Of a DNA stretch of 64,000 bases, positions 23,541-33,772 are shown piece after piece (the first letter of the stretch is position 1; the number at the start of each line of letters is the position of its first letter). The stretch comes from Odobenus rosmarus divergens (Eukaryota > Chordata > Mammalia > Carnivora > Odobenidae). The translations under genes and the position numbers were made by a program. The stretch lies in assembly GCF_000321225.1 (NCBI RefSeq), contig NW_004450942.1, forward strand, positions 188,223 to 252,222, read 5' to 3'. The notes beneath the pieces are model-generated. The model had not been told where the DNA came from. It worked only from the letters and a program-made list of their open reading frames with translations, and did no database searches.

Positions 23541-24174
23541 CTATGTTTTCTTCCTACTACATGTCTAGAATGTTCACTCTGTCCATGCTTTTATAGGACA
23601 TCAGCTTTGCCTTCATGTGTAATTTCTCTGAGAATGTGGGGGACTTGCAGAGGCCATCTGGCAATTGTGGACACTAGCCAAATCATCACTAATTGCCTAA
23701 ATGCTCTGGCTCTCCTTGGTAATGGCTATGGCAGGTCTAATTAGTGCAGAACACATGACATCTTTGAGTTGCTGCTGTTGGGAGCTTGAGCCCAAGCCAG
23801 CAGCTCCAGGTTTCTCCTGAGTTTGGAGAGGAGCCTTCGGAGAATCGTATTTAACAAAGAGCTGGCAGAGGTGGGTTCTGTCTGCTCCCACGCCCTCCAT
23901 GTGGGAACTTGCTGTGACTAAAAGAAGCACAGAGGCTGTGATTAGAGGGACAGATGGAAAGTGGGAACATTCACTTAGCAGCTTTTAGCGACCTCTGAGG
24001 AGCGATCTTTAAGCAGCTCCAAGCTCTTGGCCTGGGTTTTGATTTGCAAAGCTAAGGCCAGAGCCCCTCAGCCTAGGGTAGGAAGCATATGCTAGTTCCA
24101 GGATTTACCTACCATTTAGCCTCACAGCTGCCTCTCTTTTCATTGCCATATGTGGTCAGCCTCAGTCTCAATAA
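23541..24174. other. Unique block; 23590-24090 is a candidate conserved non-coding element
   Basis: No repeat signature and a higher GC than its neighbours. It has 'ggcaggtctaattagtgcag' with a homeodomain core and a run of non-decayed sequence to about 24090. The minus frame at 23697-23930 has no domain. Conservation is not tested. Confidence 0.3.
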
Positions 24175-24262
24175 CAAACACCAAGATATATGTTTACCCA
24201 GCATAATATCTGGCACACAGTAGGAACTCTGCAAATGTAAGCTGAATAAACAAGTACAGAGA
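24175..24262 (+). mobile_element. L2/MIR 3' tail fragment
   Basis: 'cagcataatatctggcacac' and 'agtaggaactctgcaaatgt' give the shared L2/MIR 3' terminus. Confidence 0.55.
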
Positions 24263-24609
24263 AATTCTATGGCGTCCTTCACTATGGTCTGCTTCCTGAT
24301 TGTTCTACATTCTATCCACTCCCTGCTTTGTTTGTGCTGATAGTCAGACATAATACATGAGGAATGTACGGAAAACACTTGTGTAGAATATGGCAAGTGA
24401 CCACACAACTTTACTATCATGTGCTCTTTCCCAAAGACAAACAACAAGATGATGTTTCTCTAAGTTTAGCCATGGATAATGTCAACACACTCAGATGCCA
24501 TCAGCCTATGCCCCTGCATTGTGGCCTTGGCTGAGTTATAATACATATTCACACCCTTGACTTTTCTCATATTGAAGGTCAGAGAGAAAGATGTTAGCAT
24601 CTGCTGAAT

Positions 24610-24800
24610 CTTGGGTGGCACAGCACGTAATAGTTTACAAGGCACTTTCCAATGCAATTGTCTCACTCTGCCCTCCTCGAGCCCTTTGGAGTGAGGTGGG
24701 GATTATCAACTCTGTTTAGTCATTGTAATCAGTAGAGATGCAGTCTCAGCCACCTGTCCAAGGTCACAGAGCTCATATAAGAGATGAGAAAAACAGAAAA
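24610..24800 (-). mobile_element. MIR SINE
   Basis: 'taatagtttacaaggcactt', 'caattgtctcactctgcc', 'gaggtggggattatcaactc', and 'ccaaggtcacagagctcata' in reverse order. Confidence 0.75.
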
Positions 24801-25679
24801 CATCACTAAATTCTGCAGACTTTTCATGCCACAACACTACGGGTGGCACTTTTCTTTTTCCAGACAAATTCTACAGTCACTTGTATTTACTTATACCAAA
24901 GCAGGAGAGAGAGGTGCTTATAAACGTTGCTTGATTTCTCATTGTCAGAGTAACCTGGCTAAGAGAAGCCACAGGAGGATTTTCACGGGGGGGTGAAAAG
25001 GATTTTTAGACACAGAAATATGACCAGAAAAAAAGGGAAGTCACAAGTAAAGTAACATATGTATATATAATCTGCCTGAAAGGTACACCACAGAAATAAA
25101 TAATCAGGCTTAAATGTGTCCCCTGGCCTAGCCTGTAAGTCCCCAGAGAACTGTGATTAAGTATCCAAGGGTCTTCTAAGCACCCATGCTCTCCATCGCA
25201 GCTCCAGTGCACACAAACCACACACAAACTGATAATCTGTACAGCTGGTGACAGTGGAGGCCAAGTTGCTTTCACATTTCCTTTACACCAAGACTTACAA
25301 GCTCCCAGAGCAATTCTGTGGAAGACAATTTTTCCACTTTTCCAAAGGGCTCCATACTCGCTTCTATAATTCATTCTGGCTTTAAAGAAGTGAGGAAAAA
25401 ATATTACAAAGCTGTTTCTGTAAAGGCCAAGTGTGTGTGTAGTAGGGGAGGAGAACGGATGGGGAAGACTGCAGGGTTCTGAGATCAGGCAATATTAATG
25501 ACATTAAATAAATTCTTGGTTTCTTGTCCAGACCAAGCCACAGATATTATAATAGGTGTGCTATTGGGGATTTTTATTCTTTCAGACACATCCAGAGTCT
25601 GGCACCTAAACTCTCCCCTAAGCAATGATTTGCATTTACATGTGGTTTTCAGTAAAAAAACAACCTAGAATGTAAGAGT
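24801..25679. other. Unassigned sequence
   Basis: The minus frame at 25006-25374 (122 codons) is the longest here. It has no domain and starts in low-complexity context, so I do not call it a gene. No repeats named. Confidence 0.4.
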
Positions 25680-25810
25680 AGGAAGGGTGGTTGTGGAGAC
25701 AGTGTGTGAATTTTGAAACCAGAGTCTCCTACTGAATTAGCTGTGGGACCTTGGGCAGCTAAGTTCACCCCCCTGATCCTCAGTTTTCCTATGGAAAGTA
25801 CACAAATACA
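25680..25810 (+). mobile_element. MIR fragment
   Basis: 'gtgtgtgaattttgaaacca', 'agctgtgggaccttgggcag' and 'cctcagttttcctatgg' mark the MIR core. Confidence 0.75.
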
Positions 25811-25902
25811 AATCCTCTATCTTAGCCACAGCTGAGGCAAACAGGTCCCTGTGGGCTGGGGCCAGCTTTGCAGAAATGCAGCCTGATGCTCACGCATATC
25901 TC

Positions 25903-26132
25903 TCTGGGTTCCCAGGCCTCACTGCCACAGTGGTGTGAGACACCTGCGGGAAAGTGACTGGTACTCACACTGGTGTGCAACCTGGACTTCTGGGGTCATC
26001 CTCTGACTGATTGGGGGGAGGACAGCTCTGAGCATTTCCTTAGGGCTCTGTAGGGAAAAATGTGTGCTTTTTTTTTTGAAAACTAGCCCATTCATTGTCT
26101 AGACCCTAGAAGACTTCTATAGAAGTTATTTT
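25903..26132 (+). repeat. Inverted duplication, arm 1
   Basis: The reverse complement of 25907-26071 aligns with about 165 bases at 28465-28627 at roughly 92% identity with one 2-base gap. Weaker matching continues inward to about 26132, including 'tgtctagaccct'. The arms are in opposite orientation with about 2.3 kb between them. Confidence 0.88.
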
Positions 26133-27359
26133 ATACACACACACAAGTGATTCATATGTAATGATGTCTGAAAACCATGCTGTTCAGATGCTTCTCTCAA
26201 TCATCTAGCTGAACTTTCTAGATTGAGTCCCTAGGTATTTCTCTTTTGAAGACTTGGGCTATGTAGGGTTATACCTTTCCTTTTCTGAACTCCTTGCAAT
26301 GAACTTCCTCAACAACATGGACAAATATTGTTATGTTAAAGAATTATAAACTCCTATAATTATACAAAGTCTGAACTCTCTTTCCTGACTCTTACTGATG
26401 ATATGCCTATTGTGGGCATCAAAAAACCCCCTTCCACATTAACTAGGTAGGACTCATTTCTTCCTAAGTGCTGGCTATTAATGAATAAAAATAATCACAT
26501 GGTGTGATCCAGAGTCAGTGTGATCTGTAACTATATAACAAGAGATAACAATTAGCACCAGGCCTGGGAACTGTTATTGTAATGAGTGTTTAATATGAAA
26601 GGATCATTATTTTTTTTTAAAGTATAGGAAGAAAAGACTTAATATGCCAGTTAGTGTTAGTAGACAAGCTAAATGGCTTAATAATCACCATTAGGAATCA
26701 AGTATTGAAACTGTGGTACAAATTGCTGAGGACTGAACTTTGTGTGGAGAGAGGTGTCCTCAGAGAAAGGAAGGAGGAGAAGGGGGTGTCAACAGACATC
26801 CTGTCAGGGCCTTTTCCTACTTCATCTCATTGAACCCACATAAGAACTCCCTTAGAGGCTGACGAAAACAAGGAGTCACAAGTATCCAGAGGCACTGAGG
26901 AAACTGTCATGGGGTTCTAGGAAATGAGAGTTCGAAGGGCTCCTGCAGCTGTTCTCGGGGGTGGGCAGGGGGAGAAGGGGCCACTCTGGAACTTTCACAC
27001 ATTTCCTCCATGCCCTGCTGCCCCCTTTAACATGGTCTTCTCCCCCTCCCCCTCCACTGCCTACTTTATATTCTCTGCCACCTTCTTGTAATTCCTCCAG
27101 CCACTTTGTATCTTCAACTTCCTACACCATCCCTTTTGCTACTTTAAGTACCACCTACTCCTATTGAATCCATTCAAGCCACTTCTTAACCAGGACAGTT
27201 TGTAGTAGAATTTTAGCCCCCTGTGGAGTTCCATATTGTTTGTCAGTCAGATCTATGGCAGCCAGCACTTAATCACTCACAGGTGGCCTCCTCATGTCAA
27301 CTCTACCTCTTTCATTTAGATGCATAATCCTATTGTTATCAAGGACTGCTTTAGGGGAA
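26133..27359. other. Unassigned sequence between the inverted arms
   Basis: Unique as far as I can see. 26980-27180 is pyrimidine-rich; the frame at 26961-27167 there is low-complexity proline and serine sequence and is not a gene. Confidence 0.4.
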
Positions 27360-27551
27360 AAGGGAATGTATCAGTTAGGATGAGGCTCAGTCCTGAGTGA
27401 CAGAAAACTCAACATGGATGTGTCATGGCTTACTTCACAAGACAGATGTTTGCTTCTCTTTCATGTAAACACGGTCTAGGGCTCATATAATGGTGCCATG
27501 ATTGTTGGAGACCCAAGCTTCTTTTATTTTGTTGCTCTGCCATCTTCAATA
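27360..27551 (+). mobile_element. Old interspersed repeat, class unresolved
   Basis: 'gtatcagttaggatgaggct', 'acagaaaactcaacatgg', and 'ttgttgctctgccatcttca' recall a common old mammalian repeat that I cannot name. The SINE at 27568-27788 sits in its right part. Confidence 0.35.
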
Positions 27552-27567
27552 TATGGCTTACATTGTT
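27552..27567. repeat. SINE target-site duplication, left copy
   Basis: 'tatggcttacattgtt' recurs exactly at 27789-27804. Confidence 0.92.
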
Positions 27568-27788
27568 TTGTTTTGTTTTTAAGATTTATTTACTTATTGG
27601 AGAAAGAGAGAGAGAGAGCGCATGAAAGAGCAGCGAGGAGGGGCAGGAGGAGAGGAAAAGAGAATCTTAAGCAGACTGTGCACAGAGCATGGAGCCCAAG
27701 GCGAGGCTTGATCTCACAACCCTGAGATCAAGACCTGAGCTGAAACCAAGAGTTGAACACTTAACCGACTGAGCCACCCAGGCGCTCC
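27568..27788 (-). mobile_element. CAN SINE, older subfamily, reverse orientation
   Basis: Ends in 'gactgagccacccaggcgc', the reverse of the SINE start. The 'gagttgaacacttaacc' head and 'caagacctgagctgaaacca' variant mark an older subfamily than the 'ccttcgg' copies. Despite the older type, the 16-bp flanking duplication is intact. Confidence 0.93.
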
Positions 27789-27804
27789 TATGGCTTACAT
27801 TGTT

Positions 27805-28410
27805 CGTTCCAAGATTCCAATTTACTTTACCAATTTATCCCAATAGTAACTAAAATTTATAGAATAGCTTCCATGTCTTTCCTCCCTATCCAACCCACTC
27901 CTTATCCCCAAAGCAGAAACCAAAATAAAAGCTTACATAAGGTAGTTTACTTTGGAATGTGATATTAAAGAGCCAGGACTGAGGGGCAAGAGGCAGTATA
28001 ACAGAGTGAGGAGGGGGAAAAACAATACAAATTTGTGTTACACTCATAGGCTACTGGTATTTAATCTCTTGGGACATGCCAAGAAACTGTTAAAAGATAA
28101 TTCTTCAAGTAGGGTAAAGCATGATTCCCATTCAGATATAAAAATGAACACATGTTAAATATTTAGCTCATAATCCATGAGAGAACTAGACAGATATTTT
28201 ACTCACTTTAAAAGAAAATCCAAAGAACAGATGTATTCACAGATGAGGAATATTAAAATGAATGTACAAATGGAGGCAAATGTGCTTTTTCCACAGTGGG
28301 AAAGAAAGTCTTATCAACAGAACAGAATTTACTTGTCTATAGACAAGAATTATTTTGCATCACTATCAGTCACTTATAATTTAGAGTGTTGTAAGATACT
28401 TCATATAAAA
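27805..28410. other. Unassigned sequence
   Basis: No repeat recognised. The plus frame at 28177-28461 (94 codons) overlaps inverted arm 2 and shows no domain. Confidence 0.4.
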
Positions 28411-28629
28411 TCAGATAACCTGGAGGGGTATCCTCCAGGGTCTAGACAGTGCAGGGTCTAGAAAAGCACACATTTTTCCCTACAGAGCCCTAAGGAAATG
28501 CTCAGAGCTGTGCCCCCGCTCAATCATTCAAGGATGACCCCACGAGTCCAGGTTGCACACGTGTGAGTACCAGTCACTTTCCCACAGGTGTCTCACACCA
28601 CTGTGGCAGTGAGTTCTGGGAACCCAGCA
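28411..28629 (-). repeat. Inverted duplication, arm 2
   Basis: Partner of 25903-26132; about 92% identical over the core 28465-28627. Near its inner edge 'cctggaggggtatcctccag' forms an 8-bp stem hairpin of its own. Confidence 0.88.
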
Positions 28630-29808
28630 GGCATTCCCCCCACACGCCCCCAACACACACAAAGCTTTTATTTGTTTGTTTTCAGGATGGCCCCCTTTGA
28701 GAAATGTGAACAACAAGGAGAAGAGAAGACAGCTCACATGTTTTCAGCATTCAGGAGACTTTCCTGACCACATGACCCATCTCCAATCATGTGTGAAATA
28801 CAATGATGCTCAGGACTCAAGCTCAAGTCAGAAAAGTCAAAACTCTTCCCCTGCCCCTGAAAAACCTGGAAAGAAGGAGAACATGCCTAGAAATTCTACT
28901 TTTCTACAACTTTGCCCTGGTTTTTCTTTTGAAGAGTTATTGGGGTTTAGATTTGTTTTACCTTTAATCTTTTACAAAATTCCTCTTTCCAAAGGGATAT
29001 CATAACATGTTTATGACAACCAAGGAAATAATACAAACTTACATAAGAAAAACTATAGCCATCAAACTACTTTCTCTTTTTCTTTTCTTTCATTCTTTAC
29101 CTCCCAGTCTGATCGATACTAATAGCCTAATGAGTATCTTTCCTATTCCTGTGTGTAACAAAACATGAACACACACATGGATTTTTTTGTCATGTGATTC
29201 TTTTTATGCATCTTACCATTTGCACTTTGCTATACTTTCTTTCTTAGGCAAATACTGCATTGTGGACACTCCTCCAAATGATTAGAAGATAAGTTTCTAA
29301 TTTTTAGCATCTACATAATGGCCTGTGATGTGATTATATGGAAATCTAATAGCTAATCCCACCCATACCTCTATTCTTAGGGTGTTTTTCCCTCCATGGA
29401 TCTCATCTTCCCCTTCTCGGCTCTTGGCATGCGGGTTGAGACAAATAAATCAACTTCCTGTGAATAAGGGCACTTCTGAAGGTTTCAGGTCAAGAACACT
29501 GCTCCGAGTTGCACAAGTTCTCCTGGATTTTCAACATCTATTGCTAAAGCAAACACCAAATTTGAACAGAATGGTGAAGAGGACAAAGAAGGCTCCTGCT
29601 TTCAAGAACTTCTAATTATGACTAAATCATACAATAAGGGGAAAGGCTCAAGATACAAGAAAATTCAGTGTGTATCCAAAAATACAAATTGAATCAGTGA
29701 TATAGGTTTGGGTCATGCAATACAGAATCCCTCCACTCCATGGCATAACATCATAATCAAGTTTGAGTTCCCTTTTAAGTCTTCCACAGACTAGAGAAAG
29801 GATGGTTT
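28630..29808. other. Unassigned sequence
   Basis: No repeat or gene recognised. Plus frames at 28676-29005 (109 codons) and 29382-29615 (77 codons) have unremarkable composition and no domain, and no splice context is evident. Confidence 0.4.
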
Positions 29809-29827
29809 AAAAATGATAGATGATGGA
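29809..29827. repeat. SINE target-site duplication, left copy
   Basis: Matches 30061-30079 at 18 of 19 positions. Confidence 0.88.
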
Positions 29828-30060
29828 GGGGCATGTGGGAGGCTCAGTCAGTTAAGCGTCTGACTCTTGGTTTCAGCTCAGGTCATGATCTCAGGGTCCT
29901 GAGATCAAGCTCTGTGGCAGGCTCCATGCTCAGCACGGAGTCCACTTAAGATTCTCTCCTTCTGCCCCTCCCCCAGCTCACGCTCTCTCTTGCGTGCGTG
30001 CACAGCGCGCACGCACTCTCTCTCTCTCAAATAAAAAGATATTAAAATAAGTAAATAAAT
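29828..30060 (+). mobile_element. CAN SINE, older subfamily
   Basis: 'ttaagcgtctgactcttggt' and 'catgctcagcacggagtcc' are older-subfamily markers. The CT tail holds 'cgtgcgtgcacagcgcgc', an alternating purine-pyrimidine stretch with several CpGs. Confidence 0.93.
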
Positions 30061-30282
30061 AAAAATGGTAGATGATGGAAAGAAAGAGAATTGCTCAATT
30101 TCTATTTTGCTTCTGCCTTTTCTGTCAGGCAAGAATGACTGAAAGATAATGACTAGAGAAATTAGATATGGACAGATATTGATACATAAGTTTCTAGATC
30201 TCTCTATCACATACCAATAGCTATTGATATGAGAGAAATGAAACTCAAACTGGATCAAGAGTCTTTAAAATATTTTTGTGGG

Positions 30283-30480
30283 GGCACCTGGGTGGCTCAG
30301 TTGGTTAAATATCCAACTCTTGGTTTTGGCTCAGGTCATAATCTCAGGGTGAGATAGAGCCCCGCCTTTGGCTCCATGCTCAGCACAGAGTTTGCTTGTC
30401 CCTTTCCCTCCCCCTTTGCCCCTCTCCCTCTCTCTCACCCTCTCAATCTCTCTCTAAAATAAGTAAAATTGTAAAAAATA
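30283..30480 (+). mobile_element. CAN SINE, older subfamily
   Basis: 'cacctgggtggctcagttgg', then 'tccaactcttggttttggct'. The B-box is damaged by a deletion ('cagggtgagatagagccc'). The target duplication is imperfect ('aaaatatttttgtg' before, 'aaaatactttttatg' after). Confidence 0.9.
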
Positions 30481-30601
30481 AATAAAATACTTTTTATGTT
30501 TAGGTTTCTAATAAACAGCATTTGAGGATACCAAGAGAACTCACAGATGAAATACATGAATGGCTATGAGGCATCTGTGAGGAATGCTGGAGAAAGAACA
30601 G

Positions 30602-30790
30602 CTTATTCATTCATTCAGTCAGTCAACACATGTGTTATGCATCTACTAGTTGCCAGACACCTATGATAAAAATGTGAACAAAAAGACAAGAACCATGTTT
30701 CTGCATTGTAATAAGGACTTAAGGCCATGAACAAGGAAATAAAATACTGTGGGATTATAAATTGTATGAAGAATATAATGTCTCATGTGC
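30602..30790 (-). mobile_element. L2 3' end fragment
   Basis: 'ttattcattcattcagtcag', 'gttgccagacacctatgata', and 'gtgaacaaaaagacaagaac' in reverse L2 order. Confidence 0.65.
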
Positions 30791-31003
30791 TGCTAAGCTA
30801 CAGGTAAAGTGTATCATTCAGATCTGGCTGCCACACCCTCAGCTGAAGGCTGACAAACTAGAATATACCTAAGGAGACAGATATACATGATAAAGAATCT
30901 GGGAGCCTTGACATTCAAGAAAGCAAAGAAAGAAATGATGTCATGTGGAACAGAAAATTCATAGGTAATGTGACCTTTGTCTTTAAATCCTTCAACAACT
31001 GTC

Positions 31004-31063
31004 ATATATATAATCTCTTTTTATATATGAAATCACATATATATATGTCATATATATATGACA
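31004..31063. repeat. AT-rich microsatellite with an 18-bp perfect palindrome
   Basis: (AT)n tracts. 31046-31063 reads 'tgtcatatatatatgaca', a perfect palindrome able to extrude as a cruciform. Confidence 0.85.
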
Positions 31064-31429
31064 AGCTTCTGACTATTAGAACTATCTGCAAATGGACCTC
31101 TTTGCTTTGGGAGATAAAAAGCACTCTATCATTGGGGAAATAAAACTGAAGTAATATAAACACCCCTGGAATTTTTTGGAGGGGATGTGTATATAACCAA
31201 TAAAAATAAAACCACACCTACACTTTACTTCCTTCCCCTTCTAAATGGAGTCTAGGAGAAAGAATCTTAGTCTAAGAATGTATAGTCAAGCCGCTGGAGT
31301 GGTGGCGTCACCCTGAGCATGGATGGGAAAAGCTTGGATGAGTACATTTCTCCGCATAAGAAAGGGAAAAGAATTTGTTTTGATTCTGATTGGGAAAAGA
31401 TCTAGAAGAGACGACAAAGAGGGAAATAA
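31064..31429. other. Unassigned sequence containing the donor of a copied segment
   Basis: No repeat recognised. 31233-31315 is copied almost exactly at 32802-32884. Confidence 0.5.
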
Positions 31430-31674
31430 AATTAAAGACAGAGATAACAAGTGTTGGTGAGGACATGGAGAAAAAGGAAGGCTTATTTCAGGCATACCTC
31501 AGAGATATTATAGGTTTGGTTCTGATTACTATAATAAAGTGAATATCACACTAATACAAGTCAAGTGAATTTTTGGTTTCCCAATACATATAGAAGTTAT
31601 GTTTACACTACACTATTAAGTGTGCAATAGCATTATGTCTGAAAAAAATATATGTATCTTAATTTAAAAATACT

Positions 31675-31834
31675 ATGGAAAGAACCAAGATGTCCATTGA
31701 CAGATGAATGGATAAAGAAGATGTGGTATATATATACAATGGAATATTATGCAGCCATCAAGAGGAATGAAATCTTGCCATTTGCAACGACGTGGATGGA
31801 ACTGGAGGGTATTATGCTGAGCGAAATAAGTTAA
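31675..31834 (+). pseudogene. L1 ORF2 C-terminal fragment
   Basis: The last ~50 residues of L1 ORF2p, reverse transcriptase C-terminal tail, are still open. Residues 'DEWIKKMWYIYTMEYYAAI' are the conserved tail motif, and the frame ends at the natural region of the stop. No enzymatic domain is present, so it cannot act alone. It is part of the 5'-truncated L1 and is otherwise unremarkable. Confidence 0.85.
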
Positions 31835-32062
31835 TCAGACAAAGACATGTATCATATGACCTCACTGATATGAGGAATTCTTAATCTCAGGAAATGAATT
31901 GAGGGTTGCTAGAGTGGTGGGGGGTGGGAGGGATTGGGTGGCTGGGTGATAGACATTGGGGAGGGTATGTGCTATAGTGAGAGCTGTGAATTGTTTAAGG
32001 CTGTTGAATCACAGACCTGTACCTCTGAAACAAATAATACAGTATATGTTAAAAAAAAAAAA

Positions 32063-32086
32063 AGAAGAAGAAGAAGAAGAAGAAGA
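32063..32086. repeat. (GAA)n tract in the L1 3'UTR
   Basis: About eight 'gaa' units after an A-run. The mirror (ttc)n occurs in the minus-strand L1 at about 19723-19735. Confidence 0.85.
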
Positions 32087-32801
32087 TAGCAGGAAGGGAA
32101 AAATGAAGGGGGGAAAATTAGAGAGGGAGATGAACCATGAGAGACTATGGACTCTGAGAAACAAACTGAGAGTCCTAGAGGGGAACGGGGTGGGGGGATG
32201 GGTTAGCCTGGTGATGGGTATTAAAGAGGGCACATACTGCATGGAGCACTGGGTGTTACATGCAAACAATGAATCATGGAACACTACATCAAAAACTAAT
32301 GATGTAATGTATTGTGATTAACATAACATAATAAAAAAAGAAAAAAGAAAAATACTTTATTGATAAAAAATGCCAAGTATCATCTGAACTTTCTATGAGT
32401 CATAATCACTGATTGCAAGTCACCATAAAAGTAAAATAATAATGAAAGAGTTTGAAATGTTGTGAGAATTACCAAAATTTGACATGGAGATAGAAAGTGA
32501 CCAAATGCTCTTAGAAAAATGGCACCTATAGACTTGCTTGATCCTGAGTTGCCACAAACCTTCAATGTGTAAGAAAATGAAATCCAAAAAGCACAATAAA
32601 GCCAAACATGATAAGATGAGGTATGCTTGTATACTGTTAGCAGAAATGTAAATTGGTTCAGCCACTTTGGCAAACAATACAGAAATTCCTCAAAAAATTG
32701 AAAATAGATCTACTGTATGATTCCAGCAGTCCCACTTCTGGATATATAACCAAAAGAAATGAAAACAGCACATCAAAGAGATATTTACATTCTTAAGTTA
32801 A

Positions 32802-32979
32802 TTCCCCTTCTAAATGGAGTCTAGGAGAAAGAATCTTAGTCTAAGAATGTATAGTCAAGCCCCTGGAGTGGTGGCGTCACCCTGCTGTCAGGCAAGAAGG
32901 ACTGAAAGATAATGACTAGAGAAATTAGATATGGACAGATATTGATACATAAGTTTCTAGATCTCTCTATCACATACCA
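32802..32979. repeat. Chimeric copy of two local segments at a contig edge
   Basis: 32802-32884 copies 31233-31315 with one mismatch in 83. 32885-32979 copies 30122-30216 with one mismatch in 95. The order of the two is swapped relative to the donors, and the assembly gap follows directly. The segment breaks an L1M that is otherwise continuous. See findings. Confidence 0.92.
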
Positions 32980-33029
32980 NNNNNNNNNNNNNNNNNNNNN
33001 NNNNNNNNNNNNNNNNNNNNNNNNNNNNN
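32980..33029. other. Assembly gap (50 N)
   Basis: A run of exactly 50 N. The round number suggests a placeholder of unknown size rather than a measured gap. Confidence 0.99.
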
Positions 33030-33605
33030 TATGTTAATTGTGACATTATTCACAAAAGACAAGACAGGAATGGATAAAGAAGATGTCACACATGCAAACA
33101 AGTGGAATTCAGCCAAGAAAAAAAGGAAATCCTGCCTTTTGTGAAAAGATGGATGGACCTTGAGGACACTAGCTAAGTGAGAAAAGTCAGAGAGAAAAAC
33201 AAATAATGCATGGTATCACTTACGTGTAAAATATGAAAAGGCAAACTTGTAAAAAAAGAGAGTAAAATATTGGTTGCCAGGGGCTTGGAAATGGAGGAAT
33301 AGGAGACATGTTAGTTAAGGCTAGAAACTTGCAGCCAGTAGTAAATAAGTCCTAGAGATCTAATGCACAGTGTAGTGAATATACACAACAGTACTGTATT
33401 GTAATAATCAAACTTGTAAAGAAACTAGATCTCAAGTAGTCCCACACAGAAAAAGAAATAGTAATTATGTGATGTAATCGAGGTGCTGTCACTACAGTGG
33501 CAATAACCTTATAATATATAAATGTACCAAATCCATACATTGTATGACTTAAACTTATACAATGTTATATGTCAATCATATATTTTTAAATAAATAACAT
33601 TTTTT

Positions 33606-33772
33606 AACTAGAAATAACTACATTTTCCAGAACAAAAACAAATAGTAAGAAGAGTGCATTGTACATTTTTGCAAGTCTCATTCATGTCAAACTTAATTGC
33701 AATGTGGAAGCTGAAGCTGTATTAATAAAAGTTGATCTGTCTTACACTTTGTTTTTTTGTTGTTGTTTGAAA
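33606..33772. other. Unassigned flank
   Basis: Short stretch between the L1M end and the poly-T of the twin-primed L1. No element recognised. Confidence 0.5.

Larger units (their letters stand above)
31675..32347 (+). mobile_element. Young carnivore L1 3' end inside the Tigger
   Basis: Begins in the last part of ORF2 ('gatgaatggataaagaagat', 'ggaatattatgcagccatca'), then the G-rich 3'UTR, a (gaa)n tract, and a terminal A-rich tail. The 9-bp target duplication 'aaaaatact' lies at 31666-31674 and 32348-32356. The Tigger sequence reads straight through when it is removed. Confidence 0.9.
31489..32629. mobile_element. Tigger1-like non-autonomous DNA transposon, split by L1
   Basis: Left end 'caggcatacctcagagatat' and right end 'gatgaggtatgcttg' are the inverted termini. 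Inside are 'gttatgtttacactacact' and 'gtgcaatagcattatgtctg'. It is flanked on the right by TA. The young L1 at 31675-32347 interrupts it. A second copy of the same deletion derivative lies at 45271-45711. Confidence 0.88.
31430..33605 (+). mobile_element. Old L1 (L1M-type) 3' region hosting later insertions
   Basis: Pieces in order: 'gtgttggtgaggacatggag' (31451), 'cagaaatgtaaattggttca' with 'tcctcaaaaaattgaaaata' after the Tigger, 'gttaattgtgacattattca' after the gap, 'ggttgccaggggcttggaaa', and an A/T-rich end. It is interrupted by a Tigger (31489-32629), a copied segment and the gap. Confidence 0.8.

Noticed and set aside
25006..25374. 122-codon minus frame as a possible gene
   Set aside because: No recognisable domain or codon pattern; length is within chance for 64 kb of six-frame translation.
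28676..29005. 109-codon plus frame as a possible gene
   Set aside because: Low-complexity serine-rich middle, no domain, and it starts next to the inverted arm rather than after a promoter.
29382..29615. Possible ribosomal-protein processed pseudogene ('MVKRTKKAP')
   Set aside because: Only a few basic residues look suggestive; the rest matches no ribosomal protein and there is no poly-A tail or target duplication.
30122..32979. Simple tandem duplication of 30122-31315
   Set aside because: Only 83 and 95 bases of it are present at the second site, and an L1M reads continuously once they are removed. A contig-end chimera is simpler, though not proven.
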